The notes under the pieces were generated by a model that saw only the letters and a program-made list of their open reading frames with translations, was not told the DNA's origin and made no database searches. Below are positions 13,940 through 23,597 of a stretch of DNA of 64,000 nucleotides, piece by piece. This DNA is from Chryseobacterium sp. c4a. GTDB taxonomy: Bacteria; Bacteroidota; Bacteroidia; Flavobacteriales; Weeksellaceae. Every line of letters begins with the position of its first letter. Position 1 is the stretch's first letter. Position numbers and translations under genes: made by a program. The stretch is from the NCBI RefSeq assembly GCF_009900745.1, contig NZ_WXVU01000011.1, positions 118,578 to 182,577 on the forward strand, read 5' to 3'.

Positions 13940-15718
13940 TTACAATGGGCTTACCAATTGTAAGAACCATTCTTTCACTTCTCCATCCAAATAAGGAGCA
14001 AGTTTTTCTTCACATGTTTTATGATAATCATTCAGCCATGCAATTTCACTTTCTGAAAGAATTTCTTTTACCACAGTATCTTTGAAGAATGGGCAGAACG
14101 TTAATGTTTCAAATTCATAGAATGTTCCGTGAATTGTTTTTTCTGCTTCTCTTACTGCGATAAGGTTTTCATGACGGATTCCGTAGTGTCCTTCAAGATA
14201 GTATCCCGGTTCGTTGGAACAAACCATTCCCGGAAGAAGATCCTGAGGATTAAGGTCTTTTCTGATATTCTGTGGCCCTTCGTGAACGTTCATAAAGCTT
14301 CCTACTCCATGTCCTGTTCCGTGGTTGAAGTCTTTGCCTTCCATCCATAACGGAAGTCTTGCAATAGCATCAAGATGTACTCCTTTTGTTCCTTTAGGGA
14401 ATTTTACCATTGATAAACGAATCAATCCCTGCAATACCAAAGTAGAATTTCTTTTGAACTCTTCTGAAGGGGTTCCCAATGCAAAAGTTCTTGTAATATC
14501 AGTAGTTCCCTCAAGATATTGACCTCCTGAATCTACAAGGATTGTATCTTCATTGGTTACTTCTTTGCTTCCTTCTTTCTTAGCAGAATAGTGCATGATT
14601 GCGCCATTATCTTTGTACCCAATGATAGATCCGAAGCTTTCTCCTACAAAATTTTCCCCTGCAGCACGGAAACCTCTCAGTTTTTCACCGATAGAATATT
14701 CATTCATCGCTTCTTTTCCTGCATTGTGAGTCAGCCAATAAAGGAATTTCACCATAGCAACTCCGTCTCTTACCATTACTTTTCTGAAACCTTCCAACTC
14801 AGTTTCATTTTTCTGAGCTTTCATCAGGTTTCCTGGTACCGGAGCTTTGATAAATTGGTTGTCTGTTTTTAATGTTTCAAAAATCTGCTGGTTGCTGTTT
14901 GGAGAAACCAATACTTTTTCATTTTTGAAAGCTTTCAGATAGTTATAAAATTCTTCGTAAGGCATCATTTTTACGAAAGAATCATCCATTTGTTTTCTTG
15001 CTTCTACTTCAAGTTTTTCTAATCCTGTAAATAGAACAGCATCATTTTTAGTAATCACAATATATCCTAAAAATACAGGATTGCTCTGTACATCGCTTCC
15101 TCTTAGGTTAGATGTCCAGGCTACATCATCCAGACTTGAAATAATGTGAACGGTTGCCTCCTGCTCTTCCATTTTCTGACGGATAGCAGAAAGTTTATCT
15201 GCTACAGATTTACCTGCTCTTTCTACTGGTTGTATAAAGATTGGGTTAGCAGATGGAGTTCCTCTTTCTGTCCAAACCTCCTTTAAAAGAGGAATATCAG
15301 CAAGGGTAATATTTTTTAAATTAAATTTTTGAGAAAGTAGTTCCCAGTTGGCATTGGAAGCCGCTAAAGCATTTACAGCCACTTTACCTCCAGCCGGAAT
15401 TTCAGAAATAATCCAATCAATATAATTAGGAGTTCCTTCTATCCCGTCTTTGAAAAGGTCGATTCCTGAACCGTCCAGTTCAATAGCAGCTTGTGTAAAG
15501 TATCTTCCGTCTGTCCAAAGGCCTGCTTTGTCCTTAGTTACCACCACAAAACCGGCAGAACCTAAGAATCCTGAAAGCCAAGCTCTTTCCTGCCATTCTT
15601 CAGGAAGGTACTCACTCATGTGCGGATCTGCAGAATATACTATAAATGCATCAACATTATTTTTCTGCATTTCTTCACGAAGCGCAGCAACTTTTTCCTT
15701 TGAAGTCATTCTTTTCAT
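13940..15718 (-). CDS. Aminopeptidase P family Xaa-Pro aminopeptidase
   Basis: A 592-residue M24 metallopeptidase that removes an N-terminal residue preceding proline. Two creatinase-like N-terminal domains are followed by a pita-bread catalytic domain with the dinuclear-metal ligands: the Asp pair in LVDSGGQYLEGTTDITRT, His in HGTGHGVG, Glu in CSNEPGYY and the final Glu in GIRHEN. I chose the start at 15718 (MKRMTSKEKVAALREEM), since it gives the usual family length of about 590; an in-frame ATG exists 45 bases upstream. No signal peptide is seen, so it should be cytoplasmic. Confidence 0.9.
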   Translation of the reverse strand: MKRMTSKEKVAALREEMQKNNVDAFIVYSADPHMSEYLPEEWQERAWLSGFLGSAGFVVVTKDKAGLWTDGRYFTQAAIELDGSGIDLFKDGIEGTPNYIDWIISEIPAGGKVAVNALAASNANWELLSQKFNLKNITLADIPLLKEVWTERGTPSANPIFIQPVERAGKSVADKLSAIRQKMEEQEATVHIISSLDDVAWTSNLRGSDVQSNPVFLGYIVITKNDAVLFTGLEKLEVEARKQMDDSFVKMMPYEEFYNYLKAFKNEKVLVSPNSNQQIFETLKTDNQFIKAPVPGNLMKAQKNETELEGFRKVMVRDGVAMVKFLYWLTHNAGKEAMNEYSIGEKLRGFRAAGENFVGESFGSIIGYKDNGAIMHYSAKKEGSKEVTNEDTILVDSGGQYLEGTTDITRTFALGTPSEEFKRNSTLVLQGLIRLSMVKFPKGTKGVHLDAIARLPLWMEGKDFNHGTGHGVGSFMNVHEGPQNIRKDLNPQDLLPGMVCSNEPGYYLEGHYGIRHENLIAVREAEKTIHGTFYEFETLTFCPFFKDTVVKEILSESEIAWLNDYHKTCEEKLAPYLDGEVKEWFLQLVSPL

Positions 15719-16150
15719 TTTTAAACACCGAAAGTTACGAAAAATTTGAAGTCGAAGAAGCAAATAAAGTCCCTATTTTCCGAATGATATGTTATTTTTT
15801 TATGAATTCTGATAGGGAACACATCTAAACTAGAATTTTTAATGCCCACTAATGCACGAATCGTTTTTATTTGTGCATTGACAACAAATACCTATATCAT
15901 TTAAAAAGCTTAAATAACCTATAAGGCAAACACAAAAATCCGTAAAATTTGCGGTTAAGTCTTTCTTTTCAGCTTCATAAACTTATGCATCTATGTGGTT
16001 TAAATCATGTATTTATGTTTTTTAACCACATAGATGATAAAGTAAAACTCAACTTGCATTCTTGTAAAAAAAAGTAAAATTCATACCATAAAATGATATT
16101 TTTTATTAAAATAATAAATTTTTGGAAGGATTATTGCTGCATTAATTCCT
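15719..16150. other. AT-rich divergent intergenic region
   Basis: About 430 bases between the aminopeptidase P start and the next gene. I find no gene. It holds the long palindrome at 15988-16036 and presumably promoters in both directions. Confidence 0.5.
15988..16036. repeat. Palindromic CATCTATGTGGTT repeat
   Basis: CATCTATGTGGTT at 15988-16000 is the reverse complement of AACCACATAGATG at 16024-16036, with a 23-base AT-rich loop: a 13-pair stem. A related palindrome lies at 45978-46026, so this is a dispersed element. Confidence 0.65.
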
Positions 16151-16588
16151 ATGAAACAGCAGAACTATAATAACCACAGAAAATTTTATCCACCTCATCA
16201 TTTTATTTATCTCCCTTTATTAATTGTTTTGGAGATTTTAGGAATCTATAAAATCTGGGATGATCCCAGTAACCAGCTGGTCTGGATCTTATTTTCAATC
16301 GTCATATTTCTGCTTTTTTATCTGGCATTTATGACCAGGCAACATTATGCTTTAGGACTTCAGAACCGCATGATAATCCTAGAATTTAAGCAACGGTATT
16401 TTGAGATTTTTAACAGAAGGTCTGATGAAACAGTTGAAAAATTAAGGTTTGACCAGATTGCAGCTTTAAGATTTGCGCATGATGATGAATTTAAGGAGCT
16501 TTTGTACAGGGCACTTCATGAGAATATTTCAGGGGATGAGATCAAAAGATCCATCAAAAACTGGAAAGCCGACAAACTCCGAGTATAA
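16151..16588 (+). CDS. DUF6526-like small membrane protein
   Basis: A 145-residue protein with two adjacent membrane helices (about residues 19-62) and a conserved soluble tail (RFDQIAALRFAHDDEFKELLYRAL). It matches the build of a small Bacteroidetes family of unknown function (DUF6526, recalled from memory). It starts a three-gene rightward cluster with a tiny lipoprotein and topoisomerase IB; nothing shows a functional link beyond spacing. Confidence 0.75.
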   Translation: MKQQNYNNHRKFYPPHHFIYLPLLIVLEILGIYKIWDDPSNQLVWILFSIVIFLLFYLAFMTRQHYALGLQNRMIILEFKQRYFEIFNRRSDETVEKLRFDQIAALRFAHDDEFKELLYRALHENISGDEIKRSIKNWKADKLRV

Positions 16589-16612
16589 CCAGACACCAAT
16601 AAAATATACACT

Positions 16613-16780
16613 ATGAAAAAATGGAGCCTATATAGTATTACGATATTAAGTTTGTTAACATTAACAAGTTGTGAAGCAGTAGGAACAATCTTTAAAGCCG
16701 GAATGTGGTGGGGAATTTTCTTAGTTTGTGTAATAGTAGTGATTCTTTTACTGATTTTTTCGAAGGGTAAAAACTCTTAA
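16613..16780 (+). CDS. Tiny membrane lipoprotein (55 aa)
   Basis: A 55-codon gene from the ATG at 16613 to the TAA at 16778-16780. It has a lipoprotein signal (SLLTLTSC, with Cys20 as the lipidation site), a short GTIFKAGMWWG segment and a C-terminal membrane helix. This arrangement is common in small conserved Bacteroidetes proteins of unknown function. It sits 24 bases after the previous gene and 9 bases before topoisomerase IB, so an operon is likely. Confidence 0.75.
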   Translation: MKKWSLYSITILSLLTLTSCEAVGTIFKAGMWWGIFLVCVIVVILLLIFSKGKNS

Positions 16781-16789
16781 CCATGTTTT

Positions 16790-17899
16790 ATGGAGGAGAA
16801 GAATACAGACTTAGAGATCATTTCTCACCTGAAGCCATCAAAGATTGTTAAAATCATGAAGGATCCGGAAGCTTCTGCAAAGGCGGTACATCTTATTTAT
16901 ACCACCGATGCAGAAACCACCGGAATTACCCGTAAGAAGACCGGGAAAAAATATTCTTATTATAAAGATGGTGAAAAGATCCGGGATAAAAACGAAATTA
17001 CCAGGATCAATAAGCTGGTCATTCCTCCGGCTTGGGAAAATGTATGGATCTGTGCTTTAGAAAACGGCCATCTTCAGGCCACAGGCTTTGATGTAAAAAA
17101 AAGAAAGCAATACCGCTATCATCCGTTATGGAGTGCTTTAAGGAATCATACTAAGTTCTATAGAATGCTTCAGTTCGGATATGCATTACCAAACGTCCGG
17201 CTTCATATTGAGCAGGATCTCGCTTTAAGGAATTTTGAAAAGAGAAAAATACTAGCCCTGATTGTAAGCCTCATGCAAAGAACCAATATCCGTATTGGCA
17301 ATAATGTCTATGAAAAATTGTATGGTTCGTTTGGCCTCACTACTTTGAAGGATAAACATGTTCAAATTAAAGGACAAAAAATAACTTTTTCATTTAAAGG
17401 GAAAAAGGGTATCATGCATCATGTAGACCTAAGAAGTAAGAGATTGGCAAGATTGGTACAGAAATGTAAAGATATTCCAGGCAAAGAGCTTTTTCAGTAT
17501 CTGGATGATGAAGGAAACCAACATTCCATAGATTCCGGGATGGTGAATGACTATATCAAAGAAATAAGTGGTGACGATTTTACAGCCAAGGATTTCAGAA
17601 CCTGGTCAGGTACAGTAAATGCTTTGATTGCTTTCAGGGAAATTGGGTATGCAGAAAACGATACTCAATATAAAAAGAAAGTAAAGGAAGCTCTGGATAT
17701 TGTTGCTGAACATTTGGGGAATACCAGTGCTGTGTGCAGGAAATATTATGTTCATCCTTTAGTCATCAACCTTTACGAAAACAATACAATCAAAAAATAT
17801 TTTGACGAACTGGAAGTCATTGAAGAAAATGACGGAAAAGCAGATCTGACCCAAGAGGAGAAGCTGGTGATTAAGATGTTGGAGAATGAGAAGATGTAG
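16790..17899 (+). CDS. DNA topoisomerase IB (poxvirus/bacterial type)
   Basis: A 369-residue type IB topoisomerase, which relaxes supercoils through a 3'-phosphotyrosine intermediate. It has the N-terminal domain with the INKLVIPPAWENVWI motif, the catalytic core with the RIGN motif and KDFRTWSGT, and the active-site tyrosine in CRKYYVHP near residue 325. Length fits the bacterial family. The C-terminus is Glu/Lys-rich. Confidence 0.93.
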   Translation: MEEKNTDLEIISHLKPSKIVKIMKDPEASAKAVHLIYTTDAETTGITRKKTGKKYSYYKDGEKIRDKNEITRINKLVIPPAWENVWICALENGHLQATGFDVKKRKQYRYHPLWSALRNHTKFYRMLQFGYALPNVRLHIEQDLALRNFEKRKILALIVSLMQRTNIRIGNNVYEKLYGSFGLTTLKDKHVQIKGQKITFSFKGKKGIMHHVDLRSKRLARLVQKCKDIPGKELFQYLDDEGNQHSIDSGMVNDYIKEISGDDFTAKDFRTWSGTVNALIAFREIGYAENDTQYKKKVKEALDIVAEHLGNTSAVCRKYYVHPLVINLYENNTIKKYFDELEVIEENDGKADLTQEEKLVIKMLENEKM

Positions 17900-18180
17900 T
17901 TGGGAGGGAAGAGGGAAGCTGGAGGATGGAAGTGCTATTAGACGATAGTACTCCAGATGTCGTTTTAAATTTTTTAATGTTTTTATATTGGTTTTTTATT
18001 TTTAACGAAAGAAATCTTTCTGTATAGGAGATTCTTCCTTCGTCAGAATGACAAAAGACCATGAGTAAATAATAGTTATCCAATAGGCCCGTAGATAAAT
18101 ATAAATCCGTTAAAGAGCCAACAATTGATTTTGGAGGTTTCAAGAACTTCAAGCTTCCCTCTCCCAGCTTCCAGCCCCAG
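17900..18180. repeat. Possible MITE-like element with GGGAAGCTGG arms
   Basis: A GAGGGAAGCTGGAGGATGG arm at 17911-17929 and a roughly inverted AAGCTTCCCTCTCCCAGC arm at 18151-18168 flank about 220 bases with no gene. The element fills the gap between topoisomerase IB and the convergent AraC gene. The stretch 17916-17932 is identical over 17 bases to 46706-46722. Confidence 0.45.
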
Positions 18181-18182
18181 AC

Positions 18183-19070
18183 TTACCCTTTCACTCTATT
18201 GCTCAAAAACTGAGTCCTGTACTCTTTCGGTGTAATTCCTGCAATTTTTTTGAAAAGCTGGGTAAAATGGGACGCAGTGTGAAAGTTTAGTTCATAAGCA
18301 ATTTCAGCAATGTCTTTACTAGAATGCAGCAATGCTTTACTGTAATTGATATCGATTTCATTGATCCATTGCTTTGGTGATTTTTGGGTCACACTTTTCA
18401 CACATTTATTCAGATAACTTTCAGTTACAGATAGTTTATCAGCATAAAATGCTACTCTTTTTTCGCCTACATGATACTTGAATAAAAGATCCCGAAACTG
18501 AAGTGACAGCTCCATCGGTCGTGTGGCAGATTTATGATGAGTATCTGAATCTGTACTGAGCATTTTGATCAAAATCAGGTGAAGCATAGTGACAACAACA
18601 TCATTCACATTCAGACTATTCAGCCAAAGTTCCTGTTCCATGATGGGTAAAAGCTGGGTAATGGTGCCATAAGTCAGACTATCCAGATTCAGGAAAGGAG
18701 TCATAAAGAAAATACTGCTTTTATGTTTAGGCAGTTCTTGTTCGGAAAGGATATTATTTTCGTAGGCAAGAAAGAAACCTTCAATATCATCGGATAGTTC
18801 TACGGTAGCTGTAATGGTTCCCTGCTTAATAAAGATTACCCCACCTTTTTCAGCATGGTATTCTTTATTTTCAAGATATTGCTTAATATGCCCGTTGGTC
18901 ACGAAAATAATAAAGTTAAACGTTGTACGGTATGGAATTACCGGCATCAGAATCCCTTTGAGGTAATTCTCTATCCGATAAAGCTGTATATCCGCATTAT
19001 TGGCTAATATTTTCTCTGTGATATTGGGCAGAAAAAGTTTTTTGTATTGAAAATTGGATAATACTTCCAT
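18183..19070 (-). CDS. AraC-family transcriptional regulator next to the TonB receptor
   Basis: A 295-residue regulator. An N-terminal cupin-like region is followed by a C-terminal two-part helix-turn-helix (VAFYADKLSVTESYLNKCV and DIAEIAYELNFHTASHFTQL), ending GITPKEYRTQF. It is downstream of, and on the same strand as, the TonB receptor at the end of the urease cluster, with a 126-base gap. It might regulate metal or urea uptake genes; that is inference. Confidence 0.9.
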   Translation of the reverse strand: MEVLSNFQYKKLFLPNITEKILANNADIQLYRIENYLKGILMPVIPYRTTFNFIIFVTNGHIKQYLENKEYHAEKGGVIFIKQGTITATVELSDDIEGFFLAYENNILSEQELPKHKSSIFFMTPFLNLDSLTYGTITQLLPIMEQELWLNSLNVNDVVVTMLHLILIKMLSTDSDTHHKSATRPMELSLQFRDLLFKYHVGEKRVAFYADKLSVTESYLNKCVKSVTQKSPKQWINEIDINYSKALLHSSKDIAEIAYELNFHTASHFTQLFKKIAGITPKEYRTQFLSNRVKG

Positions 19071-19196
19071 TTACGATATTATGATAAATTAAAATTAGAC
19101 AAAATTCATAAAGCAGAGCAAGGAGAATTTGAAAATTTGAGAATGAGTTAATTTGAAAATAGCGCTTTAACCTTAAAGCTCTAAAATTCTCTCACT

Positions 19197-21443
19197 CTAA
19201 AACTTGTAATACACTCCCACTCTTACTCCAAACGGACTTCCCGGTGTATAGGTAAGATCTGTAATAGGTTCAGCTTCACCTTTTAATTGGGTTTCGGTAG
19301 CAAACTGAGCTTCATTCCATTTTACATTGAACAGGTTGTTGACCTGAATGTTTGCCCCCCACTTCTGACGGTTATAAGAAAGTATCAGATCATTGACAAA
19401 ATAAGCTTTTGTTTTAATGCTATTGTCTTCTACTGCTGGTCTTTCACCAAGATAACGGTACTGAAGACCTAGAGAAAATCCTTTTAAGAAATCCCAGTTT
19501 ACGGATCCTGTACTGGTCACTACTGGTGCTAATGGAATATAATCCTGTCCTTTTTCTTCTTCAATAAATCTTGCATGAGAATAATTGATGTCTGCGTTCA
19601 GGTAAAAGTTTTCCAATGGCTGAAAACGGATTCCCAGATCAGCACCGAAACGTCTGGATTTTCCAGAGGGTTCTACCACCGCATCATCTCCTACATATAC
19701 AAATTCCTGCTGCAGATCCATATACCACACCGTAGGTGTAATAATTAATGATTTGAATGGATGTAATCTTACTCCAAAATCAGCTCCTATAGAATAAGGA
19801 AGCGTATTTTCATTTTTATTGGTAACGACTACTCTCATATCATTGGAATGGAATCCCATCCCTGTTTTTAGAAACCACATTACATTATCACTCTGAGCAT
19901 AAGAAAAGTTCAATTTAGGACTCACTCTTGTTGCTTCTTTTGATTGTCCTGAAGGCAATTGTTCAGGATCCAATAGATTATGCATATTGAAGATAAAGTG
20001 ATCGACTCTTACGGCTGGATTAATTGTCCATTTTCCCGTTTTCCAAACCAAGCCCGAATAGGCATGAAGATTAGTTTCTGTTCCGTTCACATCAGACAAT
20101 CGATCAAGCAGCATATCTCTGTGATAGACATGGTTCAGTTGTAAGGTATTGACATCATCGTTTCTTAAGCCAATTCCGGAAGTCCAGTTTAATGAGCTAT
20201 TAGGAAGAGAGAAGCTTTTGGTGTATTTAACTTCTGCTCCATAGATATTTCTTCCATCAGTCTGTTGAATTTCATCCCCGTGATCTTTATCTTTCAAGAA
20301 AAATGTAAAATCGGAATACAGATTGAAATTATACTTTGAATAAAAAGCCATCGCATCAATCTGCTCAGATGGAGAAATGATATGCTTAAAGTTCATCTGA
20401 AGGTTTGTTCTGGATGTTTTTCCGCCTTCGGTAGGGTCTATACTTCCCCATCTTCCGATGATTCCTTCATCTACTGCACGTTCAGGAATCTGCCCTGAAG
20501 CGTTCCATGAGGAATTGAAGGTTGAAAATTGAATATTGAAGTAATCATTATCCGTAATCCATTGGTTATACTTTCCGAAAATATTAACTCTGTTGAAATT
20601 TTGTTTTACATCAAAAGGCCCATCAGTATAATTGTATTCGGCAGCGACATACGCATTTTTTCTACCCAGATCATCATGAAGGATATTGAACATTCCCAAT
20701 ACTCTTTTGGAGTTGAATGAACCTCCTTCGAGTTTAATCATACTATTTTTCAATCCATTATACGTTTGAAAATCTACATACCCTGCGGTATTGAAGTCTC
20801 CACGATCCATATAATAGGCTCCTTTTCCAAAATCAATATTATTTACTGTTTCAGGAATTACAAAGTGAAGATCAGAATACCCTTGTCCGTGAGCATGAGA
20901 TACGATATTCACAGGCATTCCGTCTACATTTACGCTTACATCTGTTCCATGATCGGCATCAAATCCTCTTAGAAAAAGCTGTTCGGCTTTTCCTCCGCCC
21001 GCATGCTGTGCAATGAATAACCCTGGTACTTTTCTCAATAAATCCTGTGCTGAATTAACAGGAAATTTATTCAGATCTACCTTAGTAATTGCTGATAAAA
21101 AAGAACTATGATTAATAGCTACTTCAGAGATCTGAAATGGTTTATGCTGTAAAAAAATAACTTTATTTTTATCATCATCATTGGTAACCAACCATTTTAC
21201 CTCATCATATCCCTGACGGCTGATCATCAATGTATCAGGAAGTGATTTAACAGGAATAGCGAAAGTACCGTCCGTTCCGGTATGAGTGTGGCTGTTACCG
21301 TGGTCATACTTCACCAATACATCCGCAATGGGGAATTTGTCTTCTGCATCTTTGATTTGCAACTGCTTTTCTGCTTCCTGAGCCATCATTTTTCCACTGA
21401 ATACCATGACAAGAAAAGCGGCTGCTATTTTAGTTATTTTCAT
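19197..21443 (-). CDS. TonB-dependent outer-membrane receptor, putative nickel receptor
   Basis: A 748-residue receptor with a signal peptide (AAAFLVMVFSGKMMAQ), a carboxypeptidase-like N-terminal domain, a plug (DLNKFPVNSAQDLLRKVPG) and a 22-stranded barrel ending in the aromatic residue of YYKF. His-rich patches stand out: HGNSHTHTGTDG near residue 50, and DADHGTD with SHAHGQGYSDLHF in the plug. With urease assembly genes, a nickel-permease-like protein and a urea channel just upstream on the same strand, import of Ni(II) or a nickel chelate is a reasonable guess but unproven. Confidence 0.85.
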   Translation of the reverse strand: MKITKIAAAFLVMVFSGKMMAQEAEKQLQIKDAEDKFPIADVLVKYDHGNSHTHTGTDGTFAIPVKSLPDTLMISRQGYDEVKWLVTNDDDKNKVIFLQHKPFQISEVAINHSSFLSAITKVDLNKFPVNSAQDLLRKVPGLFIAQHAGGGKAEQLFLRGFDADHGTDVSVNVDGMPVNIVSHAHGQGYSDLHFVIPETVNNIDFGKGAYYMDRGDFNTAGYVDFQTYNGLKNSMIKLEGGSFNSKRVLGMFNILHDDLGRKNAYVAAEYNYTDGPFDVKQNFNRVNIFGKYNQWITDNDYFNIQFSTFNSSWNASGQIPERAVDEGIIGRWGSIDPTEGGKTSRTNLQMNFKHIISPSEQIDAMAFYSKYNFNLYSDFTFFLKDKDHGDEIQQTDGRNIYGAEVKYTKSFSLPNSSLNWTSGIGLRNDDVNTLQLNHVYHRDMLLDRLSDVNGTETNLHAYSGLVWKTGKWTINPAVRVDHFIFNMHNLLDPEQLPSGQSKEATRVSPKLNFSYAQSDNVMWFLKTGMGFHSNDMRVVVTNKNENTLPYSIGADFGVRLHPFKSLIITPTVWYMDLQQEFVYVGDDAVVEPSGKSRRFGADLGIRFQPLENFYLNADINYSHARFIEEEKGQDYIPLAPVVTSTGSVNWDFLKGFSLGLQYRYLGERPAVEDNSIKTKAYFVNDLILSYNRQKWGANIQVNNLFNVKWNEAQFATETQLKGEAEPITDLTYTPGSPFGVRVGVYYKF

Positions 21444-21491
21444 TTTTTGTTTTAGTTAAATTATAAATTAGAGGGTGGATAGAAGATGATA

Positions 21492-21524
21492 GATAATACA
21501 CGAAGAGATGATAGATGTTTTAGT
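21492..21524. repeat. 33-bp dispersed repeat, copy 1
   Basis: The reverse complement of these 33 bases matches 32307-32339 with one mismatch. Both copies are intergenic. Confidence 0.7.
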
Positions 21525-21630
21525 CTTAAATTCAATAGGAAATTTTGAAATTCCAATTACTCGTGAAAGAATCACAACCTTGAACATTCCTACTCTCAAA
21601 CTCTCAAACTCTAGAACCCCCAACCCAAGC

Positions 21631-22518
21631 CTACGCTTTTGCTTTAAGAAATATCTTTTGAATTAAAAGAGTAATCCATGTTCCTGCTACGAAAGGGAAA
21701 GTAAATACTCCGCCTACAGCATCCAGGTAATGGTTATCCACCAAAAGATCATCGATTACTATTGTTAGAAACACAGCAATAAGCACCCATAAACCATCTG
21801 TTTTTTTAACTCCGGAAAATACAATCGCTGAAAGGACAGCATTAAATCCGAATAATCCCATGTGAATTTCTTTAATAGGTTCCCCATTCAGTTGTGAAAG
21901 TCCAGCACCAAGAATAGATGCCGCTAATCCATATAAAGCAGCAATAGGTGAGCTGATAAATACAGCAAGAAAGAAAATCATTCCTGAAAGCACACCTCCC
22001 TGAAATATAACTTCACCAAAACCGTTGGTACAGGTAAGGAAATCATCATACTTTGTAGATACAACCTCTGCACTCAACATTGCAGATGGAGGAATATGTG
22101 TAAAATGATGCAAAGCAAACACAAGAATCCATGTAATCACAATAAAAGGAAAAGTAAACACCGGAATTTTCTTTTGAATGAAAAAATGCTGAATAACAGC
22201 TGCCAATGCACCTCCCAATATAATAAGTACCCAAATTAAGATTGTTGTTTCAAATAAAAAAGCCAATGCTACTCCTACAAGTGCTGCACTGAAACCGTAC
22301 AATCCGGCATTAATTTCAGACTGACTGTACTTCAGCTTCATGGCAGTAAAGGTTCCGACTGCTGTTGAAAGCAATACCGCAACTCCACATTGCCAGCTTC
22401 CCATAAAGATTCCTATAAGAAACAGAAGCCCAGTCCATCTGTTTTCCTGAAGCATAATCTGCCCGATTCCTTTTAAAACATTGTCTAAAAAAGGTAGTTT
22501 TTTGAAAAATTCGTCCAT
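21631..22518 (-). CDS. Urea transporter (urea channel)
   Basis: A 295-residue membrane protein of the urea transporter family with about ten membrane segments and two homologous halves. The repeated motif appears as GLYGFSAALVGVAL in the first half and MGLFGFNAVLSAIVFSG in the second. I chose the start at 22518 (MDEFFKKLPFLDNVLKG); an upstream in-frame ATG at 22635 would run through intergenic repeat DNA. Its place directly behind the urease genes supports urea uptake for the enzyme. Confidence 0.9.
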   Translation of the reverse strand: MDEFFKKLPFLDNVLKGIGQIMLQENRWTGLLFLIGIFMGSWQCGVAVLLSTAVGTFTAMKLKYSQSEINAGLYGFSAALVGVALAFLFETTILIWVLIILGGALAAVIQHFFIQKKIPVFTFPFIVITWILVFALHHFTHIPPSAMLSAEVVSTKYDDFLTCTNGFGEVIFQGGVLSGMIFFLAVFISSPIAALYGLAASILGAGLSQLNGEPIKEIHMGLFGFNAVLSAIVFSGVKKTDGLWVLIAVFLTIVIDDLLVDNHYLDAVGGVFTFPFVAGTWITLLIQKIFLKAKA

Positions 22519-22738
22519 AGTTTTTTTAATTGTATTAATAATGTAAGGTGAAATATTGTTCGAGATGCGGAGTACGGGTTTCGAGATGTGTGGTGCGGGG
22601 TACAAGGTGCGGAACATTGTAGACTTAAAGATCAACAGTTTATTTTGCTTTGCAAGTGAATGGTTAATCTTTAGTGAAGATACAACAACTTTAAACCTTG
22701 AACTTTAAGCGCTCCTACTCTAAAACCCTCAAACCTCA

Positions 22739-23440
22739 CTACCATCCCAGAAAGACCATTCCGATTCCGCAGACTGTTACCACAGCGCCACTTACAACTC
22801 CCATATATCTTTCCAGTTTTTCAGTATTGAATAATGTTGAATAGCCATACCGTCCTAAAAGAACCATTCCAAGCATTGTTAAAACAGTAGTAACAGTAAA
22901 TGAAGTTACCAGAACGGCAATCTCAGACATAGAATGTTTTACTCCGGAATAGAATAATAAAGGAATCAAAGGTTCACTTGGTCCCATCACGAAAATCATA
23001 AAAAGAACAAGTGGGGTTACTTTTATCCTTTTTTGAGGCATTACTACTTCACTATGATTGTGTTCATAAACGTAAACATCATCACCCATTACATCGAAAT
23101 GTTTATGAGGTTTATTCCTGATGGCCTGAATAAGCCCATATACCAAATAAATTCCGCCAAAGATCAGCAATGCCCATCCCGAGAAGTTTCCTCTGATATC
23201 CTGAAACCAGGAGATTTTATTCAGCTGCCAGCCTAAAAACACTCCAACAAAACCAAGGATCAGAGAGCTAAGAACATGTCCAAACCCACAAACCACAGTT
23301 AATATTGCCGTTTTCATTCCACTCCATTTTTTGGATTTGGAAATTACAATAAAGGGTAAATAATGATCTGGCCCTGAAGCTGTGTGTATAAAACTTATTG
23401 AAACGGCACTCAAAAGAAGCGCCCAAACTGTACTATCCAT
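22739..23440 (-). CDS. Nickel-permease-like membrane protein (UreH/NicO type)
   Basis: A 233-residue protein with six membrane helices. The first contains HTASGPDHYLPF, matching the His/Asp-His nickel signature of NicO/UreH-like permeases, and there is a His-containing loop (HKHFDVMGDDVYVYEHNH) of the kind seen in such proteins. It is 157 bases after ureD on the same strand, so it probably supplies nickel for urease maturation. Naming it precisely needs a family search. Confidence 0.85.
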   Translation of the reverse strand: MDSTVWALLLSAVSISFIHTASGPDHYLPFIVISKSKKWSGMKTAILTVVCGFGHVLSSLILGFVGVFLGWQLNKISWFQDIRGNFSGWALLIFGGIYLVYGLIQAIRNKPHKHFDVMGDDVYVYEHNHSEVVMPQKRIKVTPLVLFMIFVMGPSEPLIPLLFYSGVKHSMSEIAVLVTSFTVTTVLTMLGMVLLGRYGYSTLFNTEKLERYMGVVSGAVVTVCGIGMVFLGW

Positions 23441-23476
23441 TTTCTATTAATGCTGTTATTTCAGATTCTTTATTAC

Positions 23477-23537
23477 GTTTTGGCTAAAGCCAATGGAAGG
23501 TTTCTTTTATTTGCGCGGGCTAAAGCCCGCTTCTGTT
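23477..23537. repeat. GGGCTAAAGCCC dispersed palindromic repeat, copy 1
   Basis: TTTTGGCTAAAGCC at 23477-23490 and the perfect palindrome GCGGGCTAAAGCCCGC at 23514-23529 form a two-palindrome unit. Related units lie at 32815-32884 and 49322-49385. Confidence 0.75.
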
Positions 23538-23597
23538 GAATAGATGTTCTCGGAGATTTCGGAGATACCAGCCTTTACAAGGCTCCTGATTTCCTTT

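Noticed and set aside
14129..15828. Several rightward frames of 60-99 codons opposite aminopeptidase P
   Set aside because: The leftward frame contains all M24 metal ligands; the opposite frames are Phe/Ser-rich shadows.
22519..22635. A 39-residue extension of the urea transporter
   Set aside because: It reads through low-complexity intergenic DNA and does not resemble the family start MDEFFKKLPFLDN.
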